A stretch of 64,000 bases of DNA from Micromonospora sp. NBC_01796 (GTDB lineage: Bacteria; Actinomycetota; Actinomycetes; Mycobacteriales; Micromonosporaceae): NCBI RefSeq assembly GCF_035917455.1, contig NZ_CP109078.1, forward strand, positions 6,308,001-6,372,000. Direction: 5' to 3'. Position numbers and translations under genes: made by a program. Positions 57,897-64,000 of the stretch are shown in pieces; the first letter of the stretch is position 1; each line of letters opens with the position of its first letter. Below the pieces are notes generated by a model. That model searched no databases. It was not told where the DNA came from and was given only the letters and a program-made list of their open reading frames with translations.

Positions 57897-59069
57897 TTAC
57901 CTGATCATGGTGATCGAGGTGTCGAAGCCGACCCGGACCGGGTTGCTCGTCGGGAACGAGAAGACCTCGCCGGACCACGGCGGTGGCCCCGGCGGCGGGG
58001 GGATCGGGCGCCGCCACCACCAGAAGAACCACCACCAGATGTTGTTGCCGCACCAGGCCACGTACACGTAGTCGTCGACGACGGTGAGCGAGATCGGACC
58101 CCCGGGACGGGCGATTCCCGGCTGGCTGGCCACCGCCGGCTCGATCCATCCGCCGGCGAGGTTGGTCGCCACCCGGATCGCACCGTCGGCGCCCGCGAAG
58201 AAGACGCTGAGCTGGCCGGTGGTGAACTGCGCCGCGGCGAGGCGCGCCCCGACCGGTGCCGCGCCGACTCCCGAGATGGCCACCGGGTCCCACGGATCCG
58301 GTAGGCCGCCGGCCGCGAAGTTCACCCGCCAGAGCCGTCCGTCGAGGCCGGTGAGGAACGCGTACACCACGGCACCGGAGGTCGCGGCGACGCCGCCACC
58401 GGGCGGCGCCAGGCCGGGCGGGCTGGCCGGGACCGTGGCCCAGGTGTTGGTGCCGGTCCGCCAGACCGACTGGAGCCCGCCGTCCGCGCCGACGAACAGG
58501 GCGCCCGGCACGTTGCCCTGCCGGGTCGCGGCGACGACCGCGCCCGGCGGCGCGATCCCGGTCGCGGAGATCCGTTGTGGTCCGGCTCCCGGCTGTACGC
58601 GCTGGACGTACGACGCGCCGTACAGCGCCCCGTCGTTGCCGACAAAAAAGGCGTGTACGCCGTCCGCGGTGCTGACCGCGCTCACCTGTCCACCGGGCGG
58701 CGCCAGTCCACCCGCCCCGTCGGTGAAGATCCTGAATCCACTGCTGGCGGAGTTGGTGGTGCCCGCGACGAGCGCACCCTGGGTTCCGATGACGAAGGTG
58801 GCGAGGTTCCCGTCGGGTTGGCGTACCGCGCTGACGCCCGCCCCGGGTGGCGCGATCACCGCGTTGCTGACCGGGCCGGACGGCCCCGACGACGGCCCGG
58901 TCGTGGCCGGGTAGAGGCGGCCGTCCGCCCCGATGGTGAAACCGACGAGTTGGGACGGGGCGAGCTGCGCGGCTTGCCCCGGTGGTGCGCCGAGCGGTGC
59001 GACGGCGGTGGCCACCGCCACGCCGACCGCCACCGCGATGCGCCACCGTCTGGTGTGGGTCTGGCTCAC
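57897..59069 (-). CDS. Secreted seven-repeat, propeller-like protein with Trp-rich tail
   Basis: 390 residues. A Sec signal (VAVGVAVATAVAPLGA) is followed by seven repeats of about 45-52 residues. The unit runs IAPPGAxV, a variable strand, then FFVGxDGxL; for example GLAPPGGQVSAV with AFFVGNDGALYG. Seven units suggest a seven-bladed beta-propeller, as in PLL/tectonin-like lectins, but a lectin function is inference. The last repeat runs into NIWWWFFWWWRRPIPPPPGP and a beta strand that may close the ring. The GTG at 59069 has GAAGGGA upstream. Confidence 0.78.
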   Translation of the reverse strand: MSQTHTRRWRIAVAVGVAVATAVAPLGAPPGQAAQLAPSQLVGFTIGADGRLYPATTGPSSGPSGPVSNAVIAPPGAGVSAVRQPDGNLATFVIGTQGALVAGTTNSASSGFRIFTDGAGGLAPPGGQVSAVSTADGVHAFFVGNDGALYGASYVQRVQPGAGPQRISATGIAPPGAVVAATRQGNVPGALFVGADGGLQSVWRTGTNTWATVPASPPGLAPPGGGVAATSGAVVYAFLTGLDGRLWRVNFAAGGLPDPWDPVAISGVGAAPVGARLAAAQFTTGQLSVFFAGADGAIRVATNLAGGWIEPAVASQPGIARPGGPISLTVVDDYVYVAWCGNNIWWWFFWWWRRPIPPPPGPPPWSGEVFSFPTSNPVRVGFDTSITMIR

Positions 59070-59428
59070 GGAATTCCCTTCGTTCTGGGTGCGAACCTTC
59101 CGACCACAGGTTCTCCACCCGGTCGCCTCGGTGGCGGGAATTCGACGAAAGTGCCAGCCATTCGTGAATTGCTATGCGTACCCATTGACGAAAGGTACGC
59201 AAGGTGTCACGCGGGAGTGGGATCTGCCGAACAAAACCCCTGTTCGGAGCCTTTGTGGCCGTCCCGGATTCCCTATTCCGGGTTGCGCCCGGACACCTCG
59301 ATCCCAATAGTCGGCGCGACCTGCGATGATTGTCCCGGCGTCGGTTCCGCTGTCCGGGAATCGGCCGGACAGCGGTCGCGTACGCCATGCTGATGGTGGA
59401 TTTCCTGCCGGTTCCGGGAATTGTCGGG
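59070..59428. other. Control region between two leftward genes
   Basis: No gene is seen in these 359 bp. The clearest structure is the perfect inverted repeat TGCGTACC (59175-59182) / GGTACGCA (59194-59201) with 11 bp between the arms. It lies about 105 bp upstream of the propeller-like gene and may be an operator or a weak hairpin. AT content is higher here than in the flanking genes, as expected of a promoter region. Confidence 0.5.
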
Positions 59429-61879
59429 TCAGGACGGTGAATTGGCGTCGGGGCGCAGTTTCGTCCACACCTGCTCGGCGTCCGGGTGGCCGAGCCGGTC
59501 GAGGATGTCGGCGGCCTGCCGCCAGGCGGAGCCGGCCCGATCGACGTCGCCCACGCCGTGGTGGGTGTCGCCGAGGTGCGTCAACGTGGTGGCTTCGAAG
59601 TAGCGCTCCCCGGCCTCCTGCCACAGCGCGAGCGCGTGCTCGTAGCATTCGACGGCCTCCCGGTGGTGCCCGAGATGGTGGTGCGCGTAGCCGAGGCTGT
59701 CCCAGGTGTGCGCCTGCCAGTACCGGTTGCCGGTCCGCTGCTGCTCGGCGAGGGCCCGCTCGCAGTAACCGAGCGCCCGCCGGTGGTCGCCGAGCTGGAT
59801 GTGGTACCAGCCGATGTTGTTCAACGCGTTGGCCGCGCCGTGCCCGTGACCGGCACCCTCGAACAGGTCGAAGGCCCGTTGCGCGTGGTCGAGCGCCTGC
59901 CGGTAGTCGCCCTGGCGCTCGGCCAGGATGCCGAGGTTGAGCTGCGTACGGGCACTTCCGACGTCGTCGCCGAGCTGGCCGTACAGGTCCAGGGACTGGC
60001 GCAGATGGGCACCGGCCTCGTCGTAGCTCCCCAGGCGCAGGCAGGCCACCGCGCGGTTGCGGTGGACGCGCGCCTGGCCGAGCCGGTCACCGGACCGGGT
60101 GGCGGCCTCCAGGGCGAGCCGCTGTACGCCGGACTGGTCCTGCCATGCCCCCAGCCGGTCCAGGTAGGTGTTCAGCGTGCAGGCGAGCTGCCAGGCGTGG
60201 GTCTCGAAACCGGTGCCGGCGGCCAGTGCGGTGGCGGCCAGCAGCGCCCGGTGTTCGGCACCGAGACAGGCCCACGCATGATCACGGTCGCGCAGCTCGA
60301 TCGTCGCCACCCCGTCGTGCACGGCGGGTACGTCGATCGAGTCACGATGGTGGTAGAGCAGCAGGTCCGCGCCGTGCGCGGTGTGCAGGTAGTGATCGAA
60401 CAGCCGGGTCAGGGCGTCGCGCCGATCCTGGTCGGGATCGTTCGCGTCGACCTGCTCGAGCGCGTACGCCCGCAGGAGGTCGTGCAGGGCGTACCGGCCG
60501 GGCAGGGGCTCGGCCAGCAGGTTCGCCCGGGTCAGGTTGGCCAGCGGTGCCCGTACGTCCGCGACCGGAAGGCCGGCGAGACTGGCGGCGGCCGGCACGG
60601 ACAGGTCCGGGCCGGGGTGCAGCCCGAGCAGACGGAACAGCCTCGCGGTCGCCGGGTCCAGACCCCGGTAGGACCAGGAGAGGACCGCCCGTACGTCGGC
60701 ACCGGCCTCACCACCGGTGAACCCGTCGAGGCTGCCCCGCGTGCCCTCCAACTCGTCGGCCAGCCTGGCCAGCCCGAAGTCCGGATGGGTGGCGGCCCGT
60801 GCGGCCACGATGGACAGCGCCAGCGGCAGCCCCGCCGACGACGCGACGATCCGGTCCACCGCCGCAGGCTCCCGGGCCACCCGCCGGTCGCCGAGACGGC
60901 GGGACAGCAGCTCCAGCGACTCCGCCGCCGGCAGCAGGTCCAGGAGCAGCGGATGCGCACCCTCCGCCGCGACCAGCCCCGGTAACTGGTTGCGACTCGT
61001 CACCACCACCAGGCAGCCGGACGAACCGGGCAGCAACGGACGTACCTGGTCGGCGTCACGGGCGTTGTCCAGCAGGACGAGCATCCTGCGCCCCACCAGC
61101 AGGCTCCGGTAGAGCGCCGCCTGCGCGGTCAGCCCCGCCGGGACGCGCTCGGCGGGCACACCGAGGGCCTCCAGGAAACCCCGCATCGCCTCGGCCGGGC
61201 TCATCATCGACCCGGTGGCGTCAAAACCGCGCAGGTTGACGTAGAGCTGCCCGTCCGGGAAACGGTCCGCCACCCCGTGCGCCCAGTGCAGCGCGAGGGC
61301 GGTCTTGCCGACCCCGGCCGTCCCGCCGATCGCCGAGATCAGCACCGTACCCGGTGCGCCGGCCGACTCCGCGAGCAGTTCGGTCAGGGCGGCGACCTGC
61401 GGCGCCCGTCCCGCGAAGTGCCGTACCGCCGCCGGCAACTGCCGGGGGACGATCGACCCGTCGCCGATCCGTGGGTGCTCAGGGGCCGACGGCTTCGGCT
61501 GCTCGGCTCGCGAGGCACGGCGACCCACCTCGGTGTGCGCCGCACCGCTGAGCCGCTCGCCTGCCCGGACACCGTCCGCGGCCCGCAGCAACCGCCAGTG
61601 CTCGGCGTCCCACCGGGCCAGGTCGGTCAGCTCGGCCGGCAGCGGTACGCCGACCTGCTCGGCGTGGGCGGAGCAGGCACTGACGTACGCCGCCACGAAG
61701 TGCCACTCGGGCAGTGACTTGGCATTGAGCTTGTCGCTCAGGGTGGAGCGGGCGAGCGGCTGCTGCAACCGGGCGGCGACCGCGACCAGTTCGTTCAGCG
61801 ACGGCGCACCGGCGAGTTGCCGCAGCCGCCTGAGTTCGTCGACGAACTCCAGCAGTGCCTCCCGGCCGGCTTCCCCCAT
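59429..61879 (-). CDS. HTH-NB-ARC-TPR regulator (STAND ATPase)
   Basis: 816 residues. The N-terminal 90 residues look like a helix-turn-helix found in front of actinomycete NB-ARC proteins (LNELVAVAARLQQPLARSTL). The NB-ARC ATPase has Walker A GGTAGVGKT, Walker B RMLVLLDNA and an ARC region ARLFRLLGLHPGPD. The C-terminal half is TPR. The ATPase and TPR halves closely parallel those of the AfsR-like protein at 49739. The ATG at 61879 follows GGAGGTAGG, which rules out the longer frame. Confidence 0.88.
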   Translation of the reverse strand: MGEAGREALLEFVDELRRLRQLAGAPSLNELVAVAARLQQPLARSTLSDKLNAKSLPEWHFVAAYVSACSAHAEQVGVPLPAELTDLARWDAEHWRLLRAADGVRAGERLSGAAHTEVGRRASRAEQPKPSAPEHPRIGDGSIVPRQLPAAVRHFAGRAPQVAALTELLAESAGAPGTVLISAIGGTAGVGKTALALHWAHGVADRFPDGQLYVNLRGFDATGSMMSPAEAMRGFLEALGVPAERVPAGLTAQAALYRSLLVGRRMLVLLDNARDADQVRPLLPGSSGCLVVVTSRNQLPGLVAAEGAHPLLLDLLPAAESLELLSRRLGDRRVAREPAAVDRIVASSAGLPLALSIVAARAATHPDFGLARLADELEGTRGSLDGFTGGEAGADVRAVLSWSYRGLDPATARLFRLLGLHPGPDLSVPAAASLAGLPVADVRAPLANLTRANLLAEPLPGRYALHDLLRAYALEQVDANDPDQDRRDALTRLFDHYLHTAHGADLLLYHHRDSIDVPAVHDGVATIELRDRDHAWACLGAEHRALLAATALAAGTGFETHAWQLACTLNTYLDRLGAWQDQSGVQRLALEAATRSGDRLGQARVHRNRAVACLRLGSYDEAGAHLRQSLDLYGQLGDDVGSARTQLNLGILAERQGDYRQALDHAQRAFDLFEGAGHGHGAANALNNIGWYHIQLGDHRRALGYCERALAEQQRTGNRYWQAHTWDSLGYAHHHLGHHREAVECYEHALALWQEAGERYFEATTLTHLGDTHHGVGDVDRAGSAWRQAADILDRLGHPDAEQVWTKLRPDANSPS

Positions 61880-62149
61880 ACCGCACCTACCTCCGGCACC
61901 GGTTCCGATCTTCGAACGCCCCACCCAGGGTAGCCGGATGAACTCATGCTGATCGATGTCGTCCGGGTCGCGGCCGACTTTGACAACAACCTGCTCCGGG
62001 AAACCTACCGAGGCTGGCGATCCTGACCTGCGCATTCAAGCTTCCCTGCAGGAGCGCCCAGGTTCGCTGCGTCACGCTGTCGGCACCGGAGCCTGCGGCA
62101 AGTAGTGGAGTCCGGTCAGGATCGCTCGTTTCACCTGAAGGGACTGCGC

Positions 62150-63409
62150 ATGACGCGACACCGCTCTCGTAGTCGCTGGTTCCGGCGCTCCGCGCTGGCT
62201 CTGGCGGCACTTCTGCTTCCGACCGTGGGTGCGGTCGGGTTCATCCAGGCACCTGCCAACGCCGACCCGGTCGCTGGCGTCATCACCATCATGACGAATC
62301 CGTCCGCGTACAGGCTTTCCAGCTATACCGCCCCCGAGGACAGCGGCGGGCTGATGAACATCGGCCGGAGCATGACCGCCCGAACCATCGACTGGGTGAT
62401 GAGCCAGGCAAATCGGAATCGCGAGCCGCTGTGCCATGCGAGCACGTACTCCGCATTGACGAGCCGGGCCGGCGCGAACCCGGTCGGCTTCTGCTGGGAC
62501 AGCGACACCACCGATGACAGCAGTACCGCGTGGGTCCCGCAGGGCATAACCACCACCCGTGACGCGTTGTCGGCCAACACCTACGACGGCCACCAGCTCG
62601 TCGCGACGAGCTGGCACAACGCCGACTCGACGAGCAACCGGATCAGCCTGGTCGACTGGGACGCCACCTACGAGGACTTCTACCGCCACGTCCTGCTCGT
62701 CGAGCCGACGAACGGCTCGGAATACTACAAGACCGTCGCCGGTCATGCCGGCGGTCTCATGTGGTACGGGAACCTGCTCTACGTGGCCGACAGCGCCCGC
62801 AACCAGTTCCGGATCTTCGACTTCAACCAGCTCTTCTCCGCGAACGTCACGGACTACTGCGACTCGAGGGTCGGGCATTCCTATGATGCGGTCGCTCGCC
62901 TGGACAAGAACTGTGCCAGCGGATACGCCTACATCATGCCGCAGGTCGGCACGGAGCGGTCGATCGGCTCACCGCTGACCCTGTCGTCGATGTCGCTGGA
63001 CCGGTCGACAAGTCCGGACAGCATGGTCATCGCCGAGTACGCCACCCAGGCTCAGATAGACGCCGGGGCCACTCCGAGGGTGGTGCGCTTCGCACTCGAC
63101 TCGGGGAGTCGCCGACCGCTGACCGGCGTCGCGATCGAGGGCTACACCACGAAGCTGCCGCGAACGCAGGGGGTGGCGAGCAGGTACGGCACCTACTACT
63201 TCGCCAGCAGCGGTGGCAGCGCGACCGCGCGGGGCGCACTGAGGGTCTGGGCCACCGGACATTCCACCTTTGCCAACTACCCCTGGGTCATCGGTGCGGA
63301 AAGCCTCTCCTACTGGGGTGGTAGCTCGGACCTCATCTGGACGGTGACCGAACACGTGAACCAGCGGCTCGCTGTCGCGGTGAACGCCAGCGCCTACCCG
63401 CCGAGCTGA
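62150..63409 (+). CDS. Secreted protein of unknown function
   Basis: 419 residues with a basic N-region and Sec signal (RRSALALAALLLPTVGAVGF, cleavage near ANA). The mature chain alternates short strands and Asp/Ser/Tyr-rich loops (LVDWDATYEDFYRHVLLVEP, GGLMWYGNLLYVADS) and ends with a WTVTEH segment. This pattern suggests a beta-propeller-like fold; no catalytic motif is evident. GAAGGGA precedes the ATG at 62150. A 13-bp hairpin follows the gene. Confidence 0.75.
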   Translation: MTRHRSRSRWFRRSALALAALLLPTVGAVGFIQAPANADPVAGVITIMTNPSAYRLSSYTAPEDSGGLMNIGRSMTARTIDWVMSQANRNREPLCHASTYSALTSRAGANPVGFCWDSDTTDDSSTAWVPQGITTTRDALSANTYDGHQLVATSWHNADSTSNRISLVDWDATYEDFYRHVLLVEPTNGSEYYKTVAGHAGGLMWYGNLLYVADSARNQFRIFDFNQLFSANVTDYCDSRVGHSYDAVARLDKNCASGYAYIMPQVGTERSIGSPLTLSSMSLDRSTSPDSMVIAEYATQAQIDAGATPRVVRFALDSGSRRPLTGVAIEGYTTKLPRTQGVASRYGTYYFASSGGSATARGALRVWATGHSTFANYPWVIGAESLSYWGGSSDLIWTVTEHVNQRLAVAVNASAYPPS

Positions 63410-63435
63410 CGGCGGTGCCGAGCAGCCGGTGAACC

Positions 63436-63488
63436 AGCCGGCCGGGCCGTCGGAAACCCACTCGGGACTTCCTGCGGCCCGGCCGGCT
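63436..63488. terminator. Bidirectional hairpin
   Basis: Arms AGCCGGCCGGGCC (63436-63448) and GGCCCGGCCGGCT (63476-63488), a perfect 13-bp stem with a 27-nt loop, between the convergent secreted-protein gene and hydrolase fragment. Confidence 0.65.
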
Positions 63489-63532
63489 CCTCCGGCGCCG
63501 GCATCCGGTGGACTCCCGTGCCGGTAGCGGAG

Positions 63533-64000
63533 TCACAGGTGGCGGACGTGGGTGAGCAGCGCGTCGAGGAACCGGTCCGGTTGGGTGAAGGCGGCGAAGT
63601 GGCTGGCGTCCCCGATCAGCACCAGCGCCTTGGTCGGCGCCTGCACCTCGGCGTAGTACTCCTGGGCCAGGGTGGTCAGGGTCAGCACGTCGGTCTCGCC
63701 CTGGAAGATGAAGAACGGTACGTCGAACCGGGTCCCGTAACGCCGCGCGTCGTACGCCATGAACTGCTCGAACAGCACCCGCTGCGAGTACGCGAAGCCG
63801 GAGGCGAGGTGGACGACATCGCGCAGGGAGTGGGTCGGTGAGGTCAACGCGAGCGGGAACAGCAGCTTGGTGACCGCGTTCGGTTCGACCGGATCGGTCT
63901 TCATGGTCCAGTTCATCTTCCTGCCCCAGGTGCTCAGGTCCCACCGGGAGGGGTCGGGGTCGATCCGCTCCAGGATCGCGACCGCCCTGGTGTTGCCGGC
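63533..64000 (-). CDS. Alpha/beta-fold hydrolase, C-terminal part
   Basis: The frame is open through the right edge, so the N-terminus lies outside; 155 residues are visible. The acid of the triad is in FIFQGETDVLT and the His in IGDASHFAAF, the pattern of proline-iminopeptidase/epoxide-hydrolase-like alpha/beta hydrolases. The nucleophile is not in the window. The segment upstream of the first visible ATG (63916), which reads IDPDPSRWDLSTWGRK, is coding in the same frame, so that ATG is internal. Confidence 0.82.
   Translation of the reverse strand, partial: AGNTRAVAILERIDPDPSRWDLSTWGRKMNWTMKTDPVEPNAVTKLLFPLALTSPTHSLRDVVHLASGFAYSQRVLFEQFMAYDARRYGTRFDVPFFIFQGETDVLTLTTLAQEYYAEVQAPTKALVLIGDASHFAAFTQPDRFLDALLTHVRHL

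Noticed and set aside
1-64000. Prophage, insertion sequence or tRNA-associated island
   Set aside because: No integrase, transposase, terminal inverted repeats or recognisable tRNA was seen, and composition looks even across the window by eye.

Overview
The window is very GC-rich and shows the third-position G/C bias of an actinomycete. Frequent GTG starts, GTGA/ATGA stop-start overlaps, a complete conservon (histidine kinase, roadblock, DUF742, GTPase), AfsR/SARP regulators and a PASTA-less Ser/Thr kinase point to the Streptomyces/Micromonospora part of the phylum. A Micromonosporaceae genome is the best guess, but it is an inference. I saw no rRNA, tRNA, phage, transposase or CRISPR array. 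I could not run searches, so family names come from motifs read in the translations.

Layout. (1) 1-70: N-terminus of a luciferase-like oxidoreductase leaving the window. (2) 754-4648: a tightly overlapping cytochrome P450 / class I terpene synthase / class II (DxDT-type) diterpene cyclase operon, followed on the same strand by a conservon at 4797-8774. (3) 8896-22812: a catabolic island with a deaminase-like amidohydrolase, a class III CoA-transferase, a citrate-synthase-like lyase, LigB/LigA extradiol dioxygenase subunits, an IclR regulator, a DoxX membrane protein, a Tat-exported YtcJ-type amidohydrolase and a branched-chain-amino-acid-type ABC importer whose second permease is fused to its first ATPase. 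Three near-identical palindromes (10403, 10618, 15122) lie just downstream of promoter-like hexamers and look like operators of the IclR protein. The island could import an aromatic or amide compound, cleave its ring and split a CoA-activated product.

(4) 22809-28611: an unrecognised zinc-ribbon/Rossmann protein, a frameshifted gene remnant, VOC and RibD-type proteins, and a MarR-controlled redox operon with two TTGACGCGTCAA operators. (5) 28677-38000: secreted hydrolases, aldehyde dehydrogenase, an XRE-type regulator, an MFS exporter and a hydroxyacid dehydrogenase. (6) 38139-54004: two SARP-type regulators. One has the unusual order ATPase-TPR-SARP; the other is AfsR-like. Both lie next to genes for secreted proteins whose upstream regions carry direct repeats with a 10-11 bp period. 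Near the AfsR-like gene these repeats sit exactly 8 bp upstream of a -10-like hexamer, which is the classic SARP promoter geometry. Between the two lie a GlxA/DJ-1 pair, a cupin, a HesB-like protein, a zinc carboxypeptidase and an epimerase.

(7) 54277-64000: a spermidine-synthase-like methyltransferase, a Ser/Thr kinase with a secreted-protein-like sensor, a sugar epimerase, a seven-repeat secreted propeller-like protein with a Trp-rich tail, a HTH-NB-ARC-TPR regulator paralogous to the AfsR-like one, an orphan secreted protein and the C-terminal part of an alpha/beta hydrolase.

Most convergent gene pairs are separated by strong GC-rich hairpins without a U-tract, as is usual in these bacteria. 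The least certain points are exact start codons where no ribosome binding site is visible, the chemistry of the catabolic island, and all operator/regulator pairings.
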